Source: JBFHNV01 sp041593595 (GTDB taxonomy: Bacteria > Pseudomonadota > Gammaproteobacteria > HK1). From it: a DNA stretch of 64,000 bases. Below, piece after piece: positions 19,096 through 27,043 of the stretch (its first letter is position 1; the number at the start of each line of letters is the position of its first letter). A program made the translations under genes and the position numbers. The stretch lies in contig JBFHNV010000002.1 in the NCBI GenBank assembly GCA_041593595.1, positions 41,883 through 105,882 on the forward strand. The letters are read 5' to 3'. The notes beneath the pieces were generated by a model. The model had not been told where the DNA came from. It saw only the letters and a list, made by a program, of their open reading frames with translations, and did no database searches.

Positions 19096-20307
19096 ATGAA
19101 CTACCAGCGTTTCTTCAAGTCGCGCCTGGACCAAATCCGGTCCGAGGGGCGGTATCGCGTGTTTGCGGAACTCGAACGCCGTGCCGGTTCCTTCCCCAGC
19201 GCCACGCACCACGGCCGGGGTACGAAGGAACCGGTGACCGTGTGGTGCTCCAACGACTATCTGGGCATGGGGCAGCACCCGGCGGTGCTCGAGGCGATGC
19301 ACGGGGCGCTGGATTCCTGCGGCGCGGGCGCCGGCGGCACCCGCAACATCTCGGGGACGAACCGTTACCACGTGGCCCTCGAACGGGAACTTGCGGACCT
19401 GCACGAGCGGCCCGCGGCGCTGCTGTTCACCTCGGGCTACGTGTCCAACTGGGCGGCCCTGGGCACCCTTGCCGCCGAACTGCCGGACTGCGCGGTTTTC
19501 TCGGATTCGGGAAATCACGCTTCCATGATCGAGGGAATCCGTCACAGCCGCGCCCAGAAGTTCATCTTCAGGCACAACGACCCGGAGGATCTGGACCGGA
19601 TGCTGGGGACGGTGGACCCGGATCGGGCGAAGCTGGTGGTCTTCGAGTCCGTCTACTCCATGGACGGGGACATCGCCCCCATCAAGGAACTGTGTGACGT
19701 GGCGGACGCCCACGGTGCCATGACGTACCTGGACGAGGTTCACGCGGTAGGGCTGTACGGGCCCCGGGGCGCGGGAATCGCCGAGCGTGACGGGGTCATG
19801 CACCGTCTCACGGTCATCGAGGGCACTCTGGGCAAGGCATTCGGTGTGCTCGGCGGCTACATCGCCGCCAGCGCCGAGCTGTGCGATTTCGTGAGGAGTC
19901 ATGCCTCGGGATTCATCTTCACCACCGCGCTGCCGCCAGCGGTGGCGGCGGGTGCGCTCGCCAGTGTGCGGCACCTGAAGTCCAACGGTGAACTGCGGGC
20001 ACGGCAGCACGAGCGGGTTCGCAACCTGAAACGGCGGCTCCACCGGGCCGGCATTCCCGTTCTCGAGAATCCGAGCCACATCGTCCCGGTGATGGTGGGC
20101 GAGCCGGAACTGACGAAGGAGATCAGCGACCTGCTGCTGGCGAGGGACCGCATCTACGTCCAGCCCATCAACTATCCGACGGTGCCCCGGGGCACGGAGA
20201 GACTGCGTATCACGCCGACGCCGTATCACTCGGACGAGGACATGCAGCACCTGGTGGCGGCACTGATGAGGATCTGGCGGGACATGGGCCTGGAGAACGC
20301 AGCCTGA
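19096..20307 (+). CDS. hemA: 5-aminolevulinate synthase
   Basis: A PLP enzyme of 403 residues that condenses glycine and succinyl-CoA to 5-aminolevulinate, the first committed step of heme synthesis by the Shemin route. Characteristic blocks are WCSNDYLGMG, GAGAGGTRNISGTN, DEVHAVGLYG and the Schiff-base lysine in GTLGKAFG. The length is normal for the family. ATG 19096 (MNYQRFFKSRLDQIR) follows GGGAGG. It leads a heme/iron-themed block that also contains ChaN and HemN. Most gammaproteobacteria make 5-aminolevulinate from glutamyl-tRNA, so this copy may be acquired or serve a dedicated purpose. Confidence 0.95.
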   Translation: MNYQRFFKSRLDQIRSEGRYRVFAELERRAGSFPSATHHGRGTKEPVTVWCSNDYLGMGQHPAVLEAMHGALDSCGAGAGGTRNISGTNRYHVALERELADLHERPAALLFTSGYVSNWAALGTLAAELPDCAVFSDSGNHASMIEGIRHSRAQKFIFRHNDPEDLDRMLGTVDPDRAKLVVFESVYSMDGDIAPIKELCDVADAHGAMTYLDEVHAVGLYGPRGAGIAERDGVMHRLTVIEGTLGKAFGVLGGYIAASAELCDFVRSHASGFIFTTALPPAVAAGALASVRHLKSNGELRARQHERVRNLKRRLHRAGIPVLENPSHIVPVMVGEPELTKEISDLLLARDRIYVQPINYPTVPRGTERLRITPTPYHSDEDMQHLVAALMRIWRDMGLENAA

Positions 20308-20358
20308 AGGACCCGTGGCAACTAACGTGGGGCGATTCCACGATCTGGGAAACGTCCC

Positions 20359-20631
20359 ATGAACCTGCAGATGTTCGCGACCGTGTTCCTCACGGTCTTC
20401 ATCGCCGAACTGGGCGACAAGACCCAGCTCGCCACGATGTTTTTCGCAACCGAAGGACGTGCGCCCGCAGCAATGGTTTTCGTGGCCGCATCGACGGCCC
20501 TCGTGCTCAGCACGGCCCTGGGCGTCCTCGTGGGGGGGTGGATAGGGGGCCGGGTTCCGGAGTACGTCCTCAGGTGGCTCGCCGGAGGCGGGTTCATCGC
20601 GGTGGGCGTGTGGACGCTGCTGCGAAGCTGA
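20359..20631 (+). CDS. Half-size GDT1/UPF0016-family membrane transporter
   Basis: A 90-residue protein with three membrane segments and one copy of the family signature ELGDKTQL. Full-length GDT1/TMEM165 proteins carry two such repeats, and half-size forms are thought to work as dimers. Bacterial members have been linked to Mn2+ export and Ca2+/H+ exchange. It sits 51 bases after the 5-aminolevulinate synthase stop and may be co-transcribed with it. The ion here is inferred, not shown. Confidence 0.82.
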   Translation: MNLQMFATVFLTVFIAELGDKTQLATMFFATEGRAPAAMVFVAASTALVLSTALGVLVGGWIGGRVPEYVLRWLAGGGFIAVGVWTLLRS

Positions 20632-20650
20632 AGTAACGCCCGGTGAGAAG

Positions 20651-20664
20651 CTGATCTGGATCAA
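20651..20664 (+). promoter_or_regulatory. FNR/Anr-like box
   Basis: CTGAT-CTGG-ATCAA matches the FNR consensus TTGAT-N4-ATCAA at 9 of 10 defined positions. It lies about 86 bases upstream of the TTG start of the nitronate-monooxygenase-like gene, a position suited to activation of that gene when oxygen is low. Confidence 0.6.
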
Positions 20665-20749
20665 TCTCCTGGGTTATCCCGCACCGATAGTTTGCCGTGC
20701 CATTCAGTCAGCCAGTGAGCTGCGCCGCTGCAGCCATGGAGTTCTCCAC

Positions 20750-22123
20750 TTGTCCGTTGCCCGGAACGAGGAACAGCCCGAGTGTTATCTGCCTGACCGC
20801 CACAAGGCGGTGACACCACCGCGGCGCCAGGAGGCGGGCGCTCGCAATTCGGCCGCGTCTCCGCCGGAGGCCCGCGCATTCCTGGGGGATTGCCGCTTCG
20901 AGCTGGGTGGCAGGCAGTACGTGCCACTGGTGATCGGTGGGATGGGCGTGGGCATCTCCACACCGGCCCTGGCCCTGGAGGCCGTTCGCCTCGGTGGTAT
21001 CGGACACCTGTCGGACGCCATGCTGCCGGCGGTGGTGGACCGGGAACAGGGCACGCATTTCGTGCGTACCAAGCTCAAGCGATTCAAGGCCAACGTGGGA
21101 AAGCGTGACAAGTCCGGTGTTCATTTTGATCTCGACGAGATCGCGAAGGCCACCCGCCTGCACGTTGCCCGGGCGGTGGCCGCGAAGAAGGGACCAGGCG
21201 CCCTGTTCCTGAACTGCATGGAGAAGCTCACCATGGGCGATGCGCGGGGCACGCTGAAGGTGCGCCTGGAAGCGGCGATGGATGCGGGCATCGACGGCAT
21301 CACTCTGAGCGCGGGCCTTCACCTGTCGTCTCTTTCCCTGATCAAGGACCACCCCCGGTTCAACGATGTCCAGCTCGGCATCATCGTCTCGTCCTTGCGA
21401 GCCCTGAAGTTGTTTCTGAGCCGTGCCCGACGGATTGGCCGGCTGCCCGACTTCATCGTGGTGGAAGGCCCCCTCGCGGGTGGGCACCTGGGATTCGGTG
21501 AGGACTGGGCGCAGCATGACCTGGCAACCATCGTGGGCGAGGTCGTCGGCTACCTGCGCGAAGAGGAACTTGCCATCGTCGTGATCGCGGCGGGTGGAAT
21601 CTTCAGCGGCCAGGATGCGCTGGCGATGCTGTCACTTGGTTGCGCGGCCGTACAGGTTGCCACCCGCTTCGCCATCACCCGGGAATCGGGTCTTCCGAAA
21701 CAGGTCAAGTGGGCCTACGTGGAGGCCACGCCGGACGACGTGGTCGTGAATTCACTGTCGCCGACGGGCTATCCCATGCGGATGCTGCGATCCAGCCCAG
21801 CCCTGCACTCGCGGGTACGGCCGAATTGCGAAGCGTACGGCTACCTCCTGGACAACAACGCACGCTGTGCCTACCTGGATGCATGGTACGAAGGCGCCGG
21901 GGGTTCAGACGAGGGGTCGGAGCGGCCTCGTGAACGTACCTGTCTGTGCACCGAGATGAGGCGATTCAACGTCTGGACCTGCGGTGAGACCGTCTCGCGC
22001 CTGAAGAGCACCTTGCCCGGGGATGGTTCCGGGGGCCTTCGACTGCCCAGCGCCGAAGAAGTCTTCAACGACTACCTCTGGGGCGACCCGGCGGGCGCCC
22101 GCCCGCTCAGCCGTGCTTCTTGA
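20750..22123 (+). CDS. Nitronate monooxygenase-like FMN enzyme
   Basis: A 457-residue TIM-barrel protein of the nitronate monooxygenase/2-nitropropane dioxygenase family. FMN-binding blocks are visible: VPLVIGGMGVGIS near the start of the barrel, VVEGPLAGGHLGF, IAAGGIFSGQDA and GCAAVQVATRF. A cysteine-containing tail (RTCLCTEMRR, VWTCGET) extends beyond the usual barrel. The start is taken at TTG 20750; the conserved domain begins about 50 residues in, so a later start is possible. An FNR-like box lies upstream. The gene overlaps the convergent chaN-like gene by 17 bases. The substrate is unknown. Confidence 0.78.
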   Translation: MSVARNEEQPECYLPDRHKAVTPPRRQEAGARNSAASPPEARAFLGDCRFELGGRQYVPLVIGGMGVGISTPALALEAVRLGGIGHLSDAMLPAVVDREQGTHFVRTKLKRFKANVGKRDKSGVHFDLDEIAKATRLHVARAVAAKKGPGALFLNCMEKLTMGDARGTLKVRLEAAMDAGIDGITLSAGLHLSSLSLIKDHPRFNDVQLGIIVSSLRALKLFLSRARRIGRLPDFIVVEGPLAGGHLGFGEDWAQHDLATIVGEVVGYLREEELAIVVIAAGGIFSGQDALAMLSLGCAAVQVATRFAITRESGLPKQVKWAYVEATPDDVVVNSLSPTGYPMRMLRSSPALHSRVRPNCEAYGYLLDNNARCAYLDAWYEGAGGSDEGSERPRERTCLCTEMRRFNVWTCGETVSRLKSTLPGDGSGGLRLPSAEEVFNDYLWGDPAGARPLSRAS

Positions 22124-23159
22124 GGATCTTGCCGAAGCGCGCACAGGCAGCCTCGGCGGTGAGCCCGTCTCGCGCCGTCAGCCAGAGGCGGTCGTGTGAC
22201 GGTGGTAGGAGCTGCCCCTGGTGGTCGATGGTCGACAGGTAGGCGCCGAGGTCCAGGTGCTCCGGATCCACTTCCCGGAAGCCCAGGTTGAGTTGTCGGG
22301 CGTCGGGCAAGCGTGACCGGACCCGCGGCACCACGCCCTGACCGTGCCGCACGTGGGCTCCGCCCAGGACCACCAGCACCGGAGAGTCGTCGCGCCCGGA
22401 GACGGCCGTGACGATGGTCTGCGCCATGGTCTCGTTTCGCGCCTGCCAGTTCGCGAACAGCTTGGCGAGATAGCTCTCGCTGCCATAGCCACAGTGGGAC
22501 TGCTTGAGACTTTCGAGCATGAACGCGCGGTAACTTGGTGCGGTCGGCCCCGCCTCCGGAACCTGCTCCCGTTCCACCGGCGTGAGACCCTCGATGCCCA
22601 CCCGGCTGATCCGGCGGCGCAGCGCAACGGGCAGATCGATACCGAACACCGTCAACCCGTGTTGCCGGGCGAGCCGGAGCAGCGGTCCGTAGCGGCCCCA
22701 GCTCTCGTCCCGGGAGGAACCCCAGCCGAGGGCGGCCCGCAACGTCTCCTCAGGAGTCCGCGCGGCGCCGTGTGACGGCTTTCCCATCACGTATTCCATG
22801 AGGAGGGGTGTCTGGTCCACCGAGAAGACCTCGAGTCCGAGCAGGGGACGCCGGCCCCCATCCACCAGTGCCCCGAGAATCCAGAGCTGATGCCGGTGGT
22901 GCTCGGCGTTGTCGTGCTTCTCGCCCAGGTAGACCACGGTGGCCGCGGACATCTCGTCCACGAGGCGCTCCCTCGACACCGGGTTGCCCGAGGCAGGGTC
23001 GACGATCACGTCCCGCAGAGGGTGTTCCTCGCCGAGCCGGCCCTGTGCGCAGCCGGCGAGCGACGCCAGCGCCACGCAAAGTACGAGGCTCAACCGCGAG
23101 CCGCCACAGCCCTTGGTCGCATCACCGACTGTTGACCCGGCGGACCGCCACATGAACAT
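22107..23159 (-). CDS. ChaN-family heme-associated lipoprotein
   Basis: A 350-residue lipoprotein (lipobox SLAGC) of the ChaN/DUF399 family, characterised in other bacteria as an outer-membrane-associated heme-binding protein. The family core VVYLGEKHDNAEHHRHQL is followed by LGLEVFSVDQTPLL and the C-terminal block VLVVLGGAHVRHGQGV. Two ATG codons (23159 and 23153) could serve as start. It is convergent with the nitronate-monooxygenase-like gene. Placement between 5-aminolevulinate synthase and HemN genes fits heme handling. Confidence 0.85.
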   Translation of the reverse strand: MFMWRSAGSTVGDATKGCGGSRLSLVLCVALASLAGCAQGRLGEEHPLRDVIVDPASGNPVSRERLVDEMSAATVVYLGEKHDNAEHHRHQLWILGALVDGGRRPLLGLEVFSVDQTPLLMEYVMGKPSHGAARTPEETLRAALGWGSSRDESWGRYGPLLRLARQHGLTVFGIDLPVALRRRISRVGIEGLTPVEREQVPEAGPTAPSYRAFMLESLKQSHCGYGSESYLAKLFANWQARNETMAQTIVTAVSGRDDSPVLVVLGGAHVRHGQGVVPRVRSRLPDARQLNLGFREVDPEHLDLGAYLSTIDHQGQLLPPSHDRLWLTARDGLTAEAACARFGKILKKHG

Positions 23160-23618
23160 CGTCGTCTTTCCCCGTCGTCAGTTTCGCGCTGGGTCCGACG
23201 AGGTCGTCCGGCGCGGGCGTGGCGTTCCGCTGGTGGAAGGGCGCGCCCCACCCACCACCTGCTCGAACGCGAAGAGGCGAAGCCGCGGGCTCCTGGCCAT
23301 GGAATCGTCCGACACCACTGTACGGGGAAGGTCGGCTACTGTCAGGCGTCGCAGCGCCGGCGGCATGCACGGACCCTCGGTGTAACACGCGCCGGCGCCT
23401 CGTCGGCCCTGGCCCATCCCTGACCTGGGCCGGACCGGTGGCCGCCCGGCGGCGAGACGTTGCGGGCGGTGCGCAGACGTGCATCCCATTCCCGACATCG
23501 GCGGGCGCGGGCGATGTGGATGTCTGTTCCCTCTGTCGCCTCGACGTTTTCTCAAAAATGAGATTCCGCGCTCCGTGTCTGCGTAGCACTGCACGCCTTA
23601 AAGCCTTACTCTTTACGA
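23160..23618. other. Intergenic stretch upstream of HiPIP gene
   Basis: About 460 bases between divergent genes. The downstream end is locally AT-rich (about 23560-23630) and carries the FNR-like box annotated separately. No gene is seen. Confidence 0.5.
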
Positions 23619-23632
23619 GTGATCCAGATCAT
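23619..23632 (+). promoter_or_regulatory. FNR-like box upstream of HiPIP/hemN
   Basis: GTGAT-CCAG-ATCAT is a perfect palindrome around TGAT/ATCA and matches the FNR consensus at 8 of 10 positions. It is 79 bases before the HiPIP start. HemN, an oxygen-independent heme enzyme, lies just downstream in the same direction and is a classical FNR target in other bacteria. Confidence 0.55.
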
Positions 23633-23710
23633 CCTCACCCCTGCGGGCGATGGCTAGTTTCCCTGCTGCCGGGATGCCCCGGCTTCGCAAGAGCAACTGA
23701 GAGTCAAATC

Positions 23711-24010
23711 ATGATGAACCGTCCTTCGCGCCGCCGATTCCTCGCCCTCGCCGGTGCCGGCGCAACCGCCATTCCCGTGACCCTGCTCCTCGGTGTTCCC
23801 GCGGCACGCGCGCAGATGCCGAAGCTGTCACTGGACGATCCCACCGCGAAAGCGTTGTCCTACGTGCACGAGACCACCATCGCCGGGCAGCGGTGCGACA
23901 ACTGCAGCCTGTGGCAGGGCGGCGACGCCGAGTGGGGCGGGTGCCCGCTGTTTGCCGGCAAGAGCGTGAACGCCAAGGGGTGGTGCAAGTCCTGGGTGAA
24001 GCGCACCTGA
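23711..24010 (+). CDS. High-potential iron-sulfur protein (HiPIP)
   Basis: A 99-residue precursor. The signal peptide begins SRRRFLALAGAGATA, a twin-arginine leader, as expected because HiPIP folds around its [4Fe-4S] cluster before export. The mature part has the four cluster cysteines in the family pattern: C-x2-C in RCDNCSLW, then GGCPLF and GWCKSW. HiPIPs are soluble periplasmic electron carriers in photosynthetic and respiratory chains of many purple and halophilic gammaproteobacteria. ATG 23711 or 23714 starts the protein. The hemN gene follows after 22 bases, probably on the same transcript. Confidence 0.93.
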   Translation: MMNRPSRRRFLALAGAGATAIPVTLLLGVPAARAQMPKLSLDDPTAKALSYVHETTIAGQRCDNCSLWQGGDAEWGGCPLFAGKSVNAKGWCKSWVKRT

Positions 24011-24032
24011 TGCACGCCACGGGGATCCACAG

Positions 24033-25385
24033 GTGAGCTCCCTCATCGCCAAGTACAACGTCCCGGGTCCCCGGTACACCAGCTATCCCACCGTCCCCTT
24101 CTGGGACGGTGGCAGCTATTCGCCGCAGCGCTGGCAGTCGCTGGTGCGCCGCTCCTTCGACGAGACCAACGCGAGCGACGGGATCAGCGTATACGTGCAC
24201 CTGCCGTTCTGTGAGACCCCGTGCACCTTCTGCGGGTGCATCAAGAAGTTCACCCACGACCATTCGGTGGAAGCGCCTTACCTGGGCACGGTGCTGGAGG
24301 AGTGGGCGCTGTACGAGGACCTGTTCGGCGCGCCGCCTCGAATCCGCGAGCTGCACTTCGGAGGTGGTACGCCCACCTTCTTCTCGGCGGACAATCTCCG
24401 CCGCCTCGTGGACGGCCTGCTGCGCGACGCGGTGGCCGTCCCCGATCACGAGTTCGGCTTCGAGGCGAACCCGGGCAGCACCACCCGCGAGCACCTGCAG
24501 GTACTGCACGACGCCGGCTTCCGACGCCTGAGCCTCGGCGTCCAGGACTTCGATCCGGCGGTGCAGCAGACCATCAACCGCGTGCAATCGGTGGAGCAAG
24601 TGGCCGCGGTCACGAATGCGGCGCGCGAGGTCGGCTACGGCTCCATCAACTTCGACCTCATCTACGGACTCCCACGCCAGCGCCTCGACAGCGTGCGCGA
24701 AACCGTCGCCCGGGTGATCAAGCTCCGCCCCGATCGAATCGCCTTCTACGGCTACGCTCACGTGCCCTGGATCAAGGGCATCGCCCAGCGCCGCTTCACC
24801 GAGGCGGACATCCCCCAGGATGCCGAGAAGCGCGCCCTCTACGAGCTCGGGCGCGAACTGTTCCTGGAGGCCGGTTACCAGGAAATCGGCATGGATCACT
24901 TCGCCCTGCCGACGGACTCCCTGTCACGTGCGGCGGAGGCGCGCACGGTGCACCGCAATTTCATGGGCTATACGGCCCAGCACACCCAGCTCAGCGTGGG
25001 CCTGGGCATGTCCGCAATCGGCGACGCCTGGTACGCCTTCAGCCAGAACGAGAAGAACGTGGTGGACTACGCGCGGCGCGTGAACGCGGGCGAGTTGCCG
25101 CTGCTGCGCGGACACGTGCTGGACGAGGAGGACCTGCGCCTGCGCCGCCACATCCTCGAGCTGATGTGCCGATTCGAGACGCGCATCGACGCCGGTGACG
25201 ACTCCGCCCGCGAGGGCACGTCCCGCCTCGATGAGATGCAGCGCGACGGCCTGGTGGAACTGACCGGCGACGGCGTGCGGATCACACCCGAGGGGCGCCC
25301 CTTCGTGCGCAACGTGTGCATGGCCTTCGACGCCCGCCTGTGGCGCGAGAAACCCCGCTCGCAACTGTTCAGCAGCACCATCTGA
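24033..25385 (+). CDS. hemN: Oxygen-independent coproporphyrinogen III oxidase
   Basis: A radical-SAM enzyme of 450 residues that converts coproporphyrinogen III to protoporphyrinogen IX without oxygen, in the cytoplasm. The family opening KYNVPGPRYTSYPT is present. The cluster motif is CETPCTFCGC (C-x3-C-x2-C), followed by the extra cysteine typical of HemN. LHFGGGTPTFFS and SLGVQDFDPAVQQTINR are also seen. Length matches the family. GTG 24033 is used as start. Together with the 5-aminolevulinate synthase gene it supplies heme, which the downstream cytochrome block needs in large amounts. Confidence 0.95.
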   Translation: MSSLIAKYNVPGPRYTSYPTVPFWDGGSYSPQRWQSLVRRSFDETNASDGISVYVHLPFCETPCTFCGCIKKFTHDHSVEAPYLGTVLEEWALYEDLFGAPPRIRELHFGGGTPTFFSADNLRRLVDGLLRDAVAVPDHEFGFEANPGSTTREHLQVLHDAGFRRLSLGVQDFDPAVQQTINRVQSVEQVAAVTNAAREVGYGSINFDLIYGLPRQRLDSVRETVARVIKLRPDRIAFYGYAHVPWIKGIAQRRFTEADIPQDAEKRALYELGRELFLEAGYQEIGMDHFALPTDSLSRAAEARTVHRNFMGYTAQHTQLSVGLGMSAIGDAWYAFSQNEKNVVDYARRVNAGELPLLRGHVLDEEDLRLRRHILELMCRFETRIDAGDDSAREGTSRLDEMQRDGLVELTGDGVRITPEGRPFVRNVCMAFDARLWREKPRSQLFSSTI

Positions 25386-25686
25386 TCCGTCGCGGATGCC
25401 GCTCCCCGCGATTCCGGATTGGCCCCTAAGGCATGAAGCAGATTCAACGAGAATCTTGCCGTGCCGCGCGCCAGGGTATGGACCGGCGGGTGCCGGGTCA
25501 CGCAAGCGGCTTTGCGGCGGGCGCGGGAGGGTATCATCTGCCCACGGCCGATGACGTGGGCCGCGGCTTTCAGTTCCGCGCCGGCCACGAGAATCCTGCG
25601 CAGGCAGGAAAGGCGCAGACAAGTGGCCGGCTTCGCGACGCGCGGAGCGCGGCCGTGCCGATTCGCCTTCGAAGGAGAAGTGACAG
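25386..25686. other. Intergenic stretch
   Basis: About 300 bases between hemN and the small cytochrome gene. It holds an inverted repeat AGATTC-N5-GAATCT at 25440-25456, without a T-run. No gene is seen. Confidence 0.4.
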
Positions 25687-25983
25687 ATGAAGAGGATGAT
25701 GCTGCTGGCGGCGGGGCTGCTGTGTTCGATGACCGCCCAGGCGGGAGGCGATCCGGTGGCGGGAAAGAACCGGGCTGCGACCTGCGCCGCCTGTCACGGA
25801 CAGCACGGCATCAGCGTCAACCCCCAGTGGCCCAACCTGGCCGGGCAGAAGGAGCGCTATCTGGTCAAGGCGCTCAATGACTTCCGTACCGGTGTGCGCA
25901 AGCATCCGAGCATCAGTCCCGTTGCACGCACCCTGTCCGACGCGGACGTCGAGAATCTCGCGGCGTACTACTCCAGTCTGTGA
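25687..25983 (+). CDS. Small mono-heme cytochrome c (c553/c4-like)
   Basis: A 98-residue periplasmic cytochrome. A signal peptide ending TAQA precedes a class I cytochrome domain with heme motif CAACH, the phrase QWPNLAGQKERYL, and a distal region rich in serine and proline (KHPSISPVARTLSD) where the axial ligand would lie. Such proteins shuttle electrons in the periplasm. The start follows GAAGGAGAAGTGACAG. It is convergent with the ccm operon. Confidence 0.9.
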   Translation: MKRMMLLAAGLLCSMTAQAGGDPVAGKNRAATCAACHGQHGISVNPQWPNLAGQKERYLVKALNDFRTGVRKHPSISPVARTLSDADVENLAAYYSSL

Positions 25984-26003
25984 GCGGCGCCGCGCCGCGA
26001 CGG

Positions 26004-26303
26004 TCACCAGGATGGCGGGTACGGGTTGCTCCCCGCGGATCGGGGCTGACCCGCGTCGTCCCCGCCGTCGGCATCCCGCAGCAGCTCGCGGTCCAGCCCG
26101 AGCAGTTCGGCCGCGACGTAGTCGTCGCCGATGTTTTCGGCCGCGTGCTCGGCCTGCAACTCACTTCTCCGGTCGCGGTAGGCGGTGCGGTCGACCGCCG
26201 TGCGGGAAGCGCTGGCAGGCGCCGCGCCGGCCACCATGGCCGGCAGCACGAAGGCCAGCGCCCGGGCGATCACCACCGATGCGGCGACCCAGAAGACGAG
26301 CAC
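26004..26303 (-). CDS. ccmI: Short CcmI-like cytochrome c biogenesis protein
   Basis: A 99-residue protein that corresponds to the N-terminal part of CcmI: one membrane span (LVFWVAASVVIARALAFVLP) and then the conserved segment with AYRDRRSELQAEHAAENI and DRELLRDADG. Full CcmI adds a periplasmic TPR domain that chaperones apocytochrome; that part is absent here. The gene starts with GTG 26303, three bases after the ccmG stop, and ends the four-gene minus-strand operon. It may be a naturally short form or a truncated gene. Confidence 0.68.
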   Translation of the reverse strand: MLVFWVAASVVIARALAFVLPAMVAGAAPASASRTAVDRTAYRDRRSELQAEHAAENIGDDYVAAELLGLDRELLRDADGGDDAGQPRSAGSNPYPPSW

Positions 26304-26306
26304 CGG

Positions 26307-26840
26307 TCAGCCCGCCTGTCCGCGCAGCTTGTCCAGCAGGGGTGACACGTTCTGCCGCCAGACCTCGCGCGTGAGCGGTCCCACGTGCCTGTGAACGATG
26401 CGGCCCTCCCGGTCGAGCACGTAGGTCTCCGGGGCACCCGCGACGCCGAGTGCGGCGCCGACGCGGCCGTCGCCGTCGAAGGCGCTGGCCCGATAGGGGT
26501 CGCCGAGTCTGCGCAGCCAGCGCACTGCGTCGACGCGTTGGTCGCGCCAGTTCAGGCCATACAGCGGCGTCGTGGAATCACGGGAGATCTCCATCAGCAC
26601 CTCGTGCTCCTGGCGGCAGGCTACGCACCAGGTGGCCCAGACGTTGAGCAGGACGATGCTGCCGCGCAGGTCCGCACTCTTGAGATGGTGCTGCGGGCTC
26701 TGGAGTCGAGGCAGGCTGAATTCCGGGATTTCCGCGCCCGCGGCGGCCGTCGCCAGTGGCCCCGGGTCCCAGCGAAACCCGGCGCCCAGCGCCAGCAGGA
26801 GGGTCACCAGCCCGCCGATCGCCAGCGCCCGGCGCCTCAC
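26307..26840 (-). CDS. ccmG: Thiol:disulfide oxidoreductase, CcmG/DsbE-like
   Basis: A 177-residue membrane-anchored periplasmic thioredoxin. After one N-terminal span comes the thioredoxin fold with active site WATWCVACRQEH and the cis-proline region GVAGAPETYVLD. CcmG keeps the heme-binding cysteines of apocytochromes reduced before heme ligation. Its start overlaps the upstream ccmD by ATGA, and ccmI follows after three bases. The operon matches the canonical order ccmD-ccmG-ccmI, although ccmABCEFH are not in this window. Confidence 0.92.
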   Translation of the reverse strand: MRRRALAIGGLVTLLLALGAGFRWDPGPLATAAAGAEIPEFSLPRLQSPQHHLKSADLRGSIVLLNVWATWCVACRQEHEVLMEISRDSTTPLYGLNWRDQRVDAVRWLRRLGDPYRASAFDGDGRVGAALGVAGAPETYVLDREGRIVHRHVGPLTREVWRQNVSPLLDKLRGQAG

Positions 26841-27040
26841 CGCGGATCGCCCCGATGTCGTGTTTCACACGGATCTGCGCCCCCCGCGGCGAGGGAGGTC
26901 CGTGGCCGGAAGCGCACCTGCCGGTGCCGGCGCAATGACAGCTGGATGTCGAGCTCCAGCAGCACCGCCACGATCAGGAACGACGTCCAGACGAAGAAGG
27001 CGTCGCCGCGCATGCGAGGAATTTCGAGCACGGCGTCCAT
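26837..27040 (-). CDS. ccmD: Heme exporter protein CcmD-like
   Basis: A 67-residue single-span protein. The segment FFVWTSFLIVAVLLELDIQL followed by RRHR matches the small CcmD protein, which stabilises the CcmABC heme-handling complex in the inner membrane. The C-terminal extension beyond the membrane helix is longer than usual. ATG 27040 is three bases after the stop of the PilJ-domain gene, and the stop overlaps ccmG by four bases, so all are one transcription unit. Confidence 0.82.
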   Translation of the reverse strand: MDAVLEIPRMRGDAFFVWTSFLIVAVLLELDIQLSLRRHRQVRFRPRTSLAAGGADPCETRHRGDPR

Positions 27041-27043
27041 CGT

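Noticed and set aside
25440..25456. AGATTC-N5-GAATCT inverted repeat after hemN
   Set aside because: The stem is short and AT-rich with no T-run, and it matches neither the FNR nor the sigma-54 activator sites. It is too weak to call a terminator or operator.
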